Positions 18,114 through 25,975 of a DNA stretch of 64,000 bases are shown here, piece by piece. The stretch spans positions 93,085 through 157,084 of the forward strand of contig NZ_FNOE01000004.1 in NCBI RefSeq assembly GCF_900106555.1. The letters are read 5' to 3'. Within the stretch, counting starts at the first letter, position 1. The number at the start of each line of letters is the position of its first letter. Origin of the DNA: Nitrosomonas oligotropha. GTDB lineage: Bacteria; Pseudomonadota; Gammaproteobacteria; Burkholderiales; Nitrosomonadaceae. A program made the translations under genes and the position numbers. The notes under the pieces were generated by a model that was not told the origin of the DNA, made no database searches, and saw nothing but the letters and a program-made list of their open reading frames with translations.

Positions 18114-19196
18114 ATGAAATTAATTGAACGATATATCGCGCGCGAAATATCACTGCCTTTCACGGTAGTTATCCTCATTTTGGTCGGTCTGTTCGCCAGT
18201 TTCATCAGCGCCCGGCTATTGGCAGGCGCCGTAACGGAAACCTTGGGCGTTTCCGCGCTGCTTAAACTGGTCTTCTTAAAAACGCTGATCGCACTGGAAG
18301 TATTAATCCCCATCGCACTCTATATTTCGGTCATCATCGGTCTCGGCAGGCTCAGCAGAGATCAGGAACTCAACATTATCCGCACGATGGGCGTCAGCGG
18401 CACGCGCATTGTGCTCACTGTGTTGACGGTAGCGATACCGGTCGGCCTCATCAGCGGCATGCTGTCATCGTATGTGCGTCCGTGGGCCTATGCCGAGAGC
18501 TATATACTCGATGCGCAGGCGGAAGCGGAACTCAATACCAATCGTTTCCAGGCCGGGCGTTTCTATGGCAGTGAAAAAACCGGGCGGGTTGTGTATGTGC
18601 GCAGCAAAAACGATACTGACAAGGAAATGCAGAATATTTTTCACTACATCAAGAAAAAAGAAGGCAGTGAAATTGTCATTGCCAAGCAGGCCCGTCAGAT
18701 TCAACCGTCTGCCAAGGAAGAAAGACCGCACATTCTGTTATCCGACGGCGTGGTGTACGAGCTAAGTAAAACAGCCAGCATCGACGATGTCATACAATTC
18801 GAAAAGATGACTTATTTCATCGACAGCGACTATGTGCTGAATTACCGGCGCAAAGCAGCCACCACCCGGACCTTATGGGAATCGGCTCAGCCGCGTGACA
18901 TCGCGGAACTGCAATGGCGCCTTTCCCGTCCGCTCTCGGCGATTCTGATGGCTTTGATCGCGGTGACATTTATCCGCATTTCGCCGCGCCAGGATAAAAC
19001 CGAGCGAACCTACCTCGCCGCCGCCCTGGTTTTCGCCGCTTATTACAATCTGAGCGGATTGGCCAGAACCTGGGTTGAACAAGGTGTGGTCGGCAGCATA
19101 CCGGGCGTCTGGTGGCTGGATCTGCTGATGCTGACAGGACTCGGCATGTACGCATTGTTATCAAACAAAAAACGTCTCTTCGCACGCACGCAATGA
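18114..19196 (+). CDS. lptF: LptF/LptG-family permease, LptF-like
   Basis: A 360-residue YjgP/YjgQ-family inner-membrane protein. LptF with LptG and the LptB ATPase pulls lipopolysaccharide from the inner membrane and passes it to the periplasmic bridge. It has the expected layout: three N-terminal helices, a beta-jellyroll periplasmic region (about 120-260) and three C-terminal helices (SAILMALIAVTFIRISPRQDKTERTYLAAALVFAAYY). RTLWESAQPRDIAELQWRLSRPL matches the family segment before helix four. The gene is not beside pepA, the usual partner in proteobacteria, but inside a lipid-enzyme block, so it may serve another lipid. Its stop overlaps the lptG start (ATGA). Confidence 0.85.
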   Translation: MKLIERYIAREISLPFTVVILILVGLFASFISARLLAGAVTETLGVSALLKLVFLKTLIALEVLIPIALYISVIIGLGRLSRDQELNIIRTMGVSGTRIVLTVLTVAIPVGLISGMLSSYVRPWAYAESYILDAQAEAELNTNRFQAGRFYGSEKTGRVVYVRSKNDTDKEMQNIFHYIKKKEGSEIVIAKQARQIQPSAKEERPHILLSDGVVYELSKTASIDDVIQFEKMTYFIDSDYVLNYRRKAATTRTLWESAQPRDIAELQWRLSRPLSAILMALIAVTFIRISPRQDKTERTYLAAALVFAAYYNLSGLARTWVEQGVVGSIPGVWWLDLLMLTGLGMYALLSNKKRLFARTQ

Positions 19197-20257
19197 TTAT
19201 TTATCGCTACATCGCCTACCAGGTCCTGATCGGCTTCGTGATGTCCACCGCCATTCTGCTGCCATTATTCAGTTTCTTTGACTTATTGGATCAACTGGAT
19301 GACGTGGGTAGAGGAACTTACCACGCCAAGGACGCGTTCCTCTACACAGCCATGATATTACCGCGCCGGTTTATTCAGATCGCACCTTTTATTGCCTCTC
19401 TCGGCACGGTGGTTGCATTGGGAAAACTGGCAGTCAATTCGGAACTGATCGCGATGCGGATTGCTGGCATTTCCCCGTTGCATATCAGCTTCGCGCCGTT
19501 GAGCGTTGGTATTGCGCTACTGCTGATTGTCGCCATCCTGGAACAATTTGTCGCACCGCAACTGCAACAAAAAGCCATCACCAATCGCGCCATCGCGCTG
19601 GAACAAAGCGCGGAATTAGGCAAGAACCTGGGAATCTGGACGCGCAACGAGCATAACATTCTGCGCATCGGCATGATCGTGCATAACAAGCGCGCAGCCG
19701 ATATCGAAATCCTGCATCTGAGCGCGGAAGATCTCCTGCTCACGCATACCATTGCTGAATACGCCGACATTGTGGAAGACCAAGTCTGGGAACTCAGCAA
19801 TGCAGTAATCAGAACATTCCATGACGACGGACGGATCTCGGTGAGTCATGCCAGTTCGATCCGCTGGCCTTCCTTCGTCAATCCCGAGGATATTGCAACA
19901 TTGACCAAGCCGCCGGAAAGCTTGTCACCGCTGGAATTGGTACGGCATGTGGAATTTCTGCGCAGCACCGGCCAGGAAGCCGATTCCTACGCCCTGGCGC
20001 TGTGGCGCAAAGCGGGCGGCGCGATCATGACGGTCGCCATGCTGTTACTATCGGTTCCGCTGGTATTCGGGTCGATCCGCTCCGGGCTGAGCAATAAGCT
20101 CATTCTTGCCGCGCTGATCGGTCTTGCGGTTTACTTGCTCGATCAAATTATTGCCAATGCCGGTCTGATCCTGCGCTTAAACCCGGCGCTGGTCGCACTG
20201 GCACCCGGATTGATGCTGATCGCCCTAGCCGCTCTCTGGTTACGCCGGACTTCTTAA
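19193..20257 (+). CDS. lptG: LPS export permease LptG
   Basis: A 354-residue LptG-like permease with six membrane helices and a periplasmic jellyroll. Diagnostic sequence is LPLFSFFDLLDQLDDVGRGTYHAKDAFLYTAMILPRR followed by LGTVVALGKLAVNSELIAMRIAGISP, close to classical LptG. ATG 19193 overlaps the lptF stop by 4 bp; longer upstream in-frame sequence is only lptF out of frame. The C-terminal helices (MTVAMLLLSVPLVFGSIRSGLSNKLILAALIGLAVYLLDQ) are intact. A 10-bp perfect hairpin begins at the stop codon. It may be the cell's only LptG or a paralogue for the neighbouring lipid pathway. Confidence 0.88.
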   Translation: MIIYRYIAYQVLIGFVMSTAILLPLFSFFDLLDQLDDVGRGTYHAKDAFLYTAMILPRRFIQIAPFIASLGTVVALGKLAVNSELIAMRIAGISPLHISFAPLSVGIALLLIVAILEQFVAPQLQQKAITNRAIALEQSAELGKNLGIWTRNEHNILRIGMIVHNKRAADIEILHLSAEDLLLTHTIAEYADIVEDQVWELSNAVIRTFHDDGRISVSHASSIRWPSFVNPEDIATLTKPPESLSPLELVRHVEFLRSTGQEADSYALALWRKAGGAIMTVAMLLLSVPLVFGSIRSGLSNKLILAALIGLAVYLLDQIIANAGLILRLNPALVALAPGLMLIALAALWLRRTS

Positions 20258-20280
20258 CAGCAGTGTATTAACTGCTGTTA
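20255..20280 (+). terminator. Hairpin terminator after lptG
   Basis: TAACAGCAGT (20255-20264) and ACTGCTGTTA (20271-20280) are perfect inverted copies with the six-base loop GTATTA. TTGTTA follows. The stem begins at the lptG stop codon. The short T tract makes it a weak intrinsic terminator, so partial read-through into the next gene is likely. Confidence 0.6.
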
Positions 20281-20322
20281 TTGTTACCGCAAAACATCTA
20301 AAATCGCATAGTTTGGCGTAAC

Positions 20323-21591
20323 GTGTTGCACTTGAATAATCCTAATTCTCCATCACACATGTCGACTGCAACTTATATCTATTTTTTCGGTGAAAATGAA
20401 ATAACCATCTGGGGATTGACCGGACGCGAGCGCTTGCGGCGCATGCTGCAAACGCATAAGGACATCATACTGACCGATGACGTTGAAAAAATTCCCGTTA
20501 CCGCTACTGCTCTATTCCTGAATTCCAATTTTCTATTCGATGCCCGGGTGCTCGGCGCATTGCTCGGCATGGACAAGAAAATCGCCTTGTATAGCGATGA
20601 AGGCTGCCCCGCGGCAATCCGCACCGACGGCAATTATGCACCGCAACTGTTGCGCAATCTCAATAACAACAAGGACCAGAACTATAAATTTGCACTGCTG
20701 ACGATCCCGCGCGTTGGATTAAAAGATCTGCAAATCGATTACCAGCAGAATCTGAAAAAGAAAGATCCGCCGTACATTCTGCCGGTCAGCGAAGCTAACC
20801 GTCCGTTATTGGAACAAGAACTGTTTTCCGGATCGTACAAAGGCGTCACCGATCTGGTCACCAAATGGGTCTGGCCTGTTCCGGCATTCTGGGTCACGCA
20901 TTATTGCGTACGCCAAGGCTGGCAACCCAATCACGTCACGTATCTCAGTGTTGTATTCGCCGTGCTGGCGGGGCTTGCGTTCTGGGCCGGATTCTTCGGC
21001 ATCGGATTATTGATGGGTTGGTTCATGACCTTTCTCGACACAGTGGACGGAAAACTGGCGCGCGTCACGGTCACATCCAGCCGCTTCGGCGATATCATGG
21101 ATCACGGCTTGGATATCATCCACCCGCCGCTGTGGTATCTGGCTTGGGGGCTGGGCTTGGAAGGCACGGCAACGCCGTTGACCGGATTGAGCGTCCTAAT
21201 GTTCTTGATGTTCCTGGGGTATATCGGCGGGCGTTTGTGCGAAGGCGCATTCCAGTACTGGCTGGCGCACTTTGATATGTTCATCTGGCGCAGAATGGAT
21301 TCTTTTAACCGGCTGATCACAGCCCGGCGCAATCCGAATTTACTGCTACTCACGTGCGGATGGCTCAATGGCCACCCGGATACCGGGTTGCTGCTGGTGG
21401 TGCTGTGGCACGTGATCTCAACGGGAATTCTGCTCTGGCGCTTGGCCGATGGCTGGAAAACCAAGCAGAAGGAAGGATCGTTGCGATCCTGGTTGCAGGA
21501 TATCGATCCGGCGCGTGATCGTGAACAATGGGCGGTGAAAATTTTCACGCGCGCCCCGATCGATCTTAGAAAACCGTTTCCGCTTTCGTAA
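20323..21591 (+). CDS. CDP-alcohol phosphatidyltransferase with extra N-terminal domain
   Basis: A 422-residue integral membrane enzyme. The C-terminal half carries the complete signature D-G-x2-A-R-x8-G-x3-D-x3-D starting at D242, which binds the metal ions and CDP moiety and moves a phospho-alcohol between CDP-activated and acceptor substrates. Hydrophobic segments begin near residue 185. Residues 1-185 form an unusual soluble domain (FGENEITIWGLTGRERLRRML, ALFLNSNFLFDARVLGALLG) that may be a degenerate nucleotidyltransferase, as in fused inositol-phosphate cytidylyltransferase/transferase enzymes; this is inference. The start is GTG 20323, with ATG 20359 as an alternative. DAGK-like and nucleotidyltransferase genes follow closely. 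Confidence 0.85.
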   Translation: MLHLNNPNSPSHMSTATYIYFFGENEITIWGLTGRERLRRMLQTHKDIILTDDVEKIPVTATALFLNSNFLFDARVLGALLGMDKKIALYSDEGCPAAIRTDGNYAPQLLRNLNNNKDQNYKFALLTIPRVGLKDLQIDYQQNLKKKDPPYILPVSEANRPLLEQELFSGSYKGVTDLVTKWVWPVPAFWVTHYCVRQGWQPNHVTYLSVVFAVLAGLAFWAGFFGIGLLMGWFMTFLDTVDGKLARVTVTSSRFGDIMDHGLDIIHPPLWYLAWGLGLEGTATPLTGLSVLMFLMFLGYIGGRLCEGAFQYWLAHFDMFIWRRMDSFNRLITARRNPNLLLLTCGWLNGHPDTGLLLVVLWHVISTGILLWRLADGWKTKQKEGSLRSWLQDIDPARDREQWAVKIFTRAPIDLRKPFPLS

Positions 21592-21616
21592 GCACCACAT
21601 TGCATAACAATACCTG

Positions 21617-22621
21617 ATGACGTTGCAAGCACGGATTGACCGTCTGAGAAGCGGAACAGCCAAAACCGGTTGTTTGCTCAACCCCATGGGCGGTCAGGTA
21701 CGTAAGCGCAAACCGGCGATCCGGCAAGCGTTGGACGACATACCCGGCATGCTGGTGTGCGAAGCCAATGATGCGATCACTTTCAAGAGCGCGGTTGATC
21801 AATTACTCCAAGCGGATATCGACTTACTGGTGATCGTAGCCGGTGACGGCACCACGCACGCTATCTTCGGCCATTTATTCGCAGCACGCGCCCCCGCTGA
21901 CTGGCCGCTCATCACGATCATACCCGGCGGCACCACGAATATGACGCCGCTGGACTTGGGCGTGCGCGGCAAGCCCGAACAAATCATCCGGCGCTTGCAC
22001 GCCTATTTGCGCAAACCCTCCGCTCCAAAACTGGCACAACGTGCGGTGTTGCGTATTGAACAGGCTGGCACGAATCCGATTTACGGTATGTTCTTTGCCG
22101 TCGGATTGGTCGCGCGCGGCGTAAAATTCTCGCGCAGCCCGGTGAAGCAAATTGGCATCACCGGCGGCATTTTCACCGCGATGATCATGTTGCGCTCGCT
22201 TTTCGGCATGCTCGCCAACATGATTCTGGGCCGCCAGCAAAGCGAATGGGCGCCGGTTAACATGACCCTGACGGAAGCCGGCGGACGAATTCACCAGGGT
22301 ACTTATCTGTTCGCATTGGTCAGCGCGTTGGATTGCCTGTTATTGAACATCCGCCCGTATTGGGGGACAGAACCGGCACCGTTGCATGTGACATTGGTCG
22401 ATCAGCAACATAAGCGCCTGTGGCGCTCGGTATGGCCGATATTGTCGGGTGACGGCGCGGTGCTACAGGAAAAAGACGGCTACTACAGCCACAATACCGG
22501 CTCCTTAACTGTGCACATGGACGACGAATATATTGTCGACGGTGAATTGTACCGGTCGGCCAATCCACAAACGCCAATCACCATCACCGCCACCGATCCC
22601 GTGACATTTCTCGTGCTATAG
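21617..22621 (+). CDS. Diacylglycerol kinase-like lipid kinase (DAGK catalytic domain)
   Basis: A 334-residue lipid kinase of the DAGK/sphingosine/ceramide kinase superfamily. The ATP site is clear: LLNPMGG near the N-terminus, VAGDGTTHAIFG with G76-D77-G78-T79, and IIPGGTTNMTPLDLG (103-117), the usual GGTxN motif. The C-terminal half is beta-rich (VHMDDEYIVDGELYRSA matches the family's IDGE region). It may phosphorylate diacylglycerol, ceramide or another neutral lipid; sequence alone cannot decide. Only 25 bp separate it from the CDP-alcohol phosphatidyltransferase and 15 bp from the next gene, so all three are one transcription unit. Confidence 0.83.
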   Translation: MTLQARIDRLRSGTAKTGCLLNPMGGQVRKRKPAIRQALDDIPGMLVCEANDAITFKSAVDQLLQADIDLLVIVAGDGTTHAIFGHLFAARAPADWPLITIIPGGTTNMTPLDLGVRGKPEQIIRRLHAYLRKPSAPKLAQRAVLRIEQAGTNPIYGMFFAVGLVARGVKFSRSPVKQIGITGGIFTAMIMLRSLFGMLANMILGRQQSEWAPVNMTLTEAGGRIHQGTYLFALVSALDCLLLNIRPYWGTEPAPLHVTLVDQQHKRLWRSVWPILSGDGAVLQEKDGYYSHNTGSLTVHMDDEYIVDGELYRSANPQTPITITATDPVTFLVL

Positions 22622-22636
22622 CTATAGGATATCGCC

Positions 22637-23611
22637 ATGACCAACCCCTTACTCGAAGCCATTGTGCAACTGCCTGCCGAATTGATCGATGAAGTCGCGG
22701 AGGAAAGCAAAAAGGCTGTTTCCGCTGATTTCGTCCCTTTGGTAGATGCGCTCATCATGCGCTTTGGCGAATCGCTGGATGCCGTGATTCTGTATGGCTC
22801 CTGCTTGCACTCCGCCGTGAGCCTGGAAGAAGGCATCGTCGACCTGTATGTCGTCGTTGACAGCTATCATAAAGCGTATACGGAGCGCCATTTGGCCACC
22901 CTCAATGCCTGGCTGGCGCCGAATGTGTTTTATCTGGAAGTACCGCATCAGGAAAAAACATTGCGCGCCAAATACGCCGTCATTTCCACCGCCGATTTTG
23001 CGCACGGCGCGCAGTTCTGGTTTCATTCCTACATTTGGGCGCGTTTTGCGCAACCGTCACGGCTGCTATATACGCGCGACGATATGGTACGGCAACGTAT
23101 TTATGCCGCATTGGCGCATTCCGTCATTACCTTTTTAAAATCCGGCGTGCCCGCGCTTGAAGCCGACACTTTGGATGTCGAAGAAATCTGGACCCGTTGC
23201 TTGATCCTCACCTACGCCGCTGAATTGCGCGCCGAAAACCAATCGCGCGCGCGTCATCTGGCACAAGCCAACCGAGATGCGTTTACCCGCCTGACAGCCG
23301 CCGCCAGTCCGCTTTTGACAGAAATCCTGGAAAAACAGGGAAACGGGCAATATCGCTGCCTGACCCGTCCAGTCAGTCAACGGCAAGCGTTGTGGCGCTG
23401 GCGGCTACGCCGCTGGCAGGGCAGAGTCCTATCGATTCTGCGCTTGGCCAAAGCTACGCTGACCTTCAGCAATAGCGTCGACTACGCCGCTTGGAAAATC
23501 GAGCGGCACACCGGTGTGCGCGTGGAAGTCACGCCGATGCTACGCCGCCACCCTATTTTGTGGGGCTTGAAAGTCGCCCGGCAATTATTGCGGCGCGGCG
23601 TATTACGCTGA
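22637..23611 (+). CDS. Nucleotidyltransferase-fold protein, Tam41-like
   Basis: A 324-residue soluble protein with a Pol-beta-type nucleotidyltransferase centre: G54-S55 in AVILYGSCLHSA and D69 in IVDLYVVVD, the G-S...D spacing of the fold. The acidic site reads D-L-Y, so the second carboxylate of the classic D-x-D pair is not obvious. The pattern resembles mitochondrial Tam41, which makes CDP-diacylglycerol from phosphatidate and CTP. Following a lipid kinase, formation of a CDP-lipid would make pathway sense. The C-terminus is strongly basic (WRWRLRRWQGRV, RRHPILWGLKVARQLLRRGV), suited to binding the membrane surface. Confidence 0.65.
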   Translation: MTNPLLEAIVQLPAELIDEVAEESKKAVSADFVPLVDALIMRFGESLDAVILYGSCLHSAVSLEEGIVDLYVVVDSYHKAYTERHLATLNAWLAPNVFYLEVPHQEKTLRAKYAVISTADFAHGAQFWFHSYIWARFAQPSRLLYTRDDMVRQRIYAALAHSVITFLKSGVPALEADTLDVEEIWTRCLILTYAAELRAENQSRARHLAQANRDAFTRLTAAASPLLTEILEKQGNGQYRCLTRPVSQRQALWRWRLRRWQGRVLSILRLAKATLTFSNSVDYAAWKIERHTGVRVEVTPMLRRHPILWGLKVARQLLRRGVLR

Positions 23612-23661
23612 TGAACATCATTACCATTGTCGATTAACATTCACTTTCATTGGAGACACGC

Positions 23662-24309
23662 ATGAATCATGTCATTCGTTTACTTAGCCTGCCGGTATTA
23701 TTGATGCTGACGGCTTGCACCACGATGTATCTCGAAGGCCTGGAAAAGGTCGGCATTCCCAAACGCGACGTGATGGTCTATCGCGTTGAGAAAGCGCGCG
23801 ACACGCAACAAGAAACCAAGGAACAATTCAAGTCCGCCCTGGAACAATTCACCGCCGCGACGAATTTCCAAGGCGGTGATTTGGAAGCCACCTATAAGAA
23901 ACTGAACGATGCGTATGAAGCCAGCGCCGGTAAAGCAGAAGAAGTCAAAAGCCGCATCGCCGACATCGAAAGCGTCTCGGAAGCGCTATTCACCGAGTGG
24001 AAGCAGGAAATCACGCAGTACAGCAATGCATCGTTGCGGCAAAACAGCCAGAAAAAACTCGACGCCACCCAGGTGCATTACCGTCAGCTGATCGCCGCGA
24101 TGAAACAGGCCGAAGCCAAGATTGAACCCATTCTCACCGTGTTTCACGACCAAGTCATGTACCTCAAGCACAATCTGAATGCACGCGCCATCGCTTCGCT
24201 CAAAGGCGAATTGGGCAACATCAAATCCGACGTGTCGGCGCTGGTTTCCTCCATGGAGAAATCGATTAACGAGGCCAATGCGTTCATCAGCACGATGGAG
24301 AACAAATGA
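23662..24309 (+). CDS. DUF2959 lipoprotein
   Basis: A 215-residue predicted outer- or inner-membrane lipoprotein of the DUF2959 family. The lipobox is LMLTAC (cysteine at about residue 19), and the mature protein is almost entirely coiled-coil helix (KARDTQQETKEQFKSALEQFTAATNF and later repeats of charged heptads). The frame opens at TTG 23650, but GGAG at 23652-23655 sets the start at ATG 23662. Function is unknown in the family. It follows the lipid block by 50 bp and could be an envelope partner, though it also occurs elsewhere without these genes. Confidence 0.85.
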   Translation: MNHVIRLLSLPVLLMLTACTTMYLEGLEKVGIPKRDVMVYRVEKARDTQQETKEQFKSALEQFTAATNFQGGDLEATYKKLNDAYEASAGKAEEVKSRIADIESVSEALFTEWKQEITQYSNASLRQNSQKKLDATQVHYRQLIAAMKQAEAKIEPILTVFHDQVMYLKHNLNARAIASLKGELGNIKSDVSALVSSMEKSINEANAFISTMENK

Positions 24310-24336
24310 TGCCGGTCCTGCGCTAGAGAACTTTTC

Positions 24337-24876
24337 ATGGCATTGAAACCAACGATTTATAAATTCAAAATCGCGCTGACCGACCTCAACCGCCAGTATT
24401 ACGATACGCTCAATCTGACCATCGCCCAGCATCCGTCCGAAACGCTGGAACGGATGATGGCGCGCATGCTCGCGTTCTGCCTCAATGCGCAGGAATCGCT
24501 AACGTTCACCAAAGGACTCAGCAGCGCCGAAGAATCCGACCTCTGGGCGCACACCCCGGACGGCCGGATTGCGCTATGGATCGACGTCGGCGAACCCGCC
24601 CCCGAACGCATCAAAAAAGCCACCCGGATCGCGCAAACCGTCAAGGTGTATAGCTTCAATTCCAAATCGAACATCTGGTGGATGCAGGAACAAGCAAAAT
24701 TCAAAGAACTGGCCGCAACCATTTTCCAGTTTCAATCGCCGGACATTCAGGCATTGGCCAAGTTGGTACAACGAACGATGGATATCTCTGTCACCATTAG
24801 CGAACAATCGGCTTATGTGGCGGCGGAAGGAGGGGAGTGTGAGGTGAACTGGACGGTGTTACAAGCTGCCGGTTGA
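24337..24876 (+). CDS. yaeQ: YaeQ family protein
   Basis: A 179-residue YaeQ-family protein, whose fold resembles PD-(D/E)XK nucleases but whose biological role is not settled. The family pattern is clear: MALKPTIYKFKIALTDLNRQYYDTLNLTIAQHPSETLERMMARMLAF, DLWAHTPDGRIALWIDVGEPAPERIKKATRIA and VKVYSFNSKSNIWWMQ. D and E residues in LWIDVGEP mark the nuclease-like core. The start ATG 24337 and length are normal. It ends 32 bp before a convergent DUF488 gene. Confidence 0.92.
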   Translation: MALKPTIYKFKIALTDLNRQYYDTLNLTIAQHPSETLERMMARMLAFCLNAQESLTFTKGLSSAEESDLWAHTPDGRIALWIDVGEPAPERIKKATRIAQTVKVYSFNSKSNIWWMQEQAKFKELAATIFQFQSPDIQALAKLVQRTMDISVTISEQSAYVAAEGGECEVNWTVLQAAG

Positions 24877-24908
24877 TCCGGCCAAACTGTATGTGGAGAA
24901 CGCTGAGT

Positions 24909-25262
24909 CTAATGCGGTAAGGTCTCGAGATATGTTTTAAGTGCCAGCGCATGGCTATGTTCCGTATCCTTCGCACCGTAAACCAGTGTAATCGGACCAC
25001 GGCGCAGATGATCGACGAGTTGTCCGACCGCTGCCGGATTCTGATCCAATTCCTGACAGTAACGCTCCCTGAATTCATCCCATTTCAACGGATCATGACT
25101 GAACCACTTACGTAGCGGTATGCTGGGCGCTATCTCCTTGAACCACCAATCGATCCGCGCTGCATCCTTGGAAACCCCGCGCGGCCATAGCCGATCCACC
25201 AAAATCCGAAATCCGTCATCCGGCCCGGGTGGTTCGTATGCTCGTTTTAGCAGAATCACCAT
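24909..25262 (-). CDS. DUF488 (YeaO-like) protein
   Basis: A 117-residue DUF488 protein. The family opening ILLKRAYEPPGPDDGFRILVDRLWPRGVSKDAARIDWWFKEIAPS and the closing GPITLVYGAKDTEHSHALALKTYL are textbook. Function is unknown; some relatives are linked to uric acid or stress responses. The frame extends to a TTG at 25283 inside the end of the neighbouring gene, but ATG 25262 aligns with the usual family start. It is downstream of, and 8 bp from, the Adhesin_E gene on the same strand. Confidence 0.88.
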   Translation of the reverse strand: MVILLKRAYEPPGPDDGFRILVDRLWPRGVSKDAARIDWWFKEIAPSIPLRKWFSHDPLKWDEFRERYCQELDQNPAAVGQLVDHLRRGPITLVYGAKDTEHSHALALKTYLETLPH

Positions 25263-25270
25263 TGGCTTGT

Positions 25271-25654
25271 TCAGTTCGCACAAACCGTCTCTTCAATTCT
25301 CCGGAAAATCGAGTTCGCCGAGAAACCGAACCAATCGGTCGATTCCTCGTGATGTGCGCCGATCACTTTGCCAGTAGCTTCTTTATCCGGGTACATCAGC
25401 ATCGTGATCGAACGTGCTTTGTCCCGCGTGCAATCGAATTCGTACAGGGTTTTTACCGCATGATGCCCGCCTTTTTGCTTTTCTTCGTAGCTGGATAGCA
25501 CCCAGACTTTTCTGAATTGACCGTCCTTCCGCACGGTGTCCGGATCGAAGTAATGCGCTTCACCGGGTTTCCCGGCAATATCCACGCCAGTCCATTTGGC
25601 TTGCGCGGGTAGCATAGTCAGCAGTAAAACGAGTACCAATACACATTTTTTCAT
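25271..25654 (-). CDS. Secreted Adhesin_E-family protein
   Basis: A 127-residue exported protein with a clear signal peptide (CVLVLVLLLTMLPAQA, cut after A19). The mature part follows the surface-adhesin protein E pattern: W near the start (KWTGVDI), HYFDPDTVRKDGQFRKVWVLSSYEEKQ, VKTLYEFDCTRDKARSI and a closing RRIEETVC. Two cysteines (FDC and the C-terminal ETVC) probably form a disulphide. Haemophilus protein E binds host matrix, but environmental relatives have no known ligand. A second, diverged member lies at 35257-35649. Confidence 0.8.
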   Translation of the reverse strand: MKKCVLVLVLLLTMLPAQAKWTGVDIAGKPGEAHYFDPDTVRKDGQFRKVWVLSSYEEKQKGGHHAVKTLYEFDCTRDKARSITMLMYPDKEATGKVIGAHHEESTDWFGFSANSIFRRIEETVCAN

Positions 25655-25975
25655 GATTAATCGCTATAATTGGTTGGTGCAATTTAATTTTCTTTCCCCC
25701 AGAATCCCCACGCCGCAGGTCACTCCAACCGGGGTTTCTTCTTTGTTGCAGAAAGCAATAAATGCCGGTCATTTTGCCACTAAATAGTTTCCACTGTGGG
25801 TGTTTTCAACTATTCTTAGCATCCAGTCAGCCTCGTCATGGCAGCAATGAAAATTTATTTTGTGCGGATATTTTGCATCGTTTGACTGACTGCAAGAATT
25901 TCTTGTGTGCATTAAATCCGCCGGGTACTGGAAGTCTACCGCGTTATGAATAGCATTAATCTGGAGTTAAATATA
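25655..25975. other. Divergent gap upstream of exbB
   Basis: About 320 bp between the leftward Adhesin_E gene and rightward exbB. It should contain both promoters. I found no open frame with coding character. The only structure is an imperfect inverted repeat, AATCCCC near 25704 with GGGGTTT near 25730, too loose to call. I looked for a Fur-box-like AT-rich 19-mer, expected for iron-controlled exbB-exbD-tonB, and did not find a convincing one. Confidence 0.4.

Noticed and set aside
24867..24881. GCCGG-TTGAT-CCGGC hairpin between yaeQ and DUF488 as a terminator
   Set aside because: The stem is only 5 bp and neither side has a T run.
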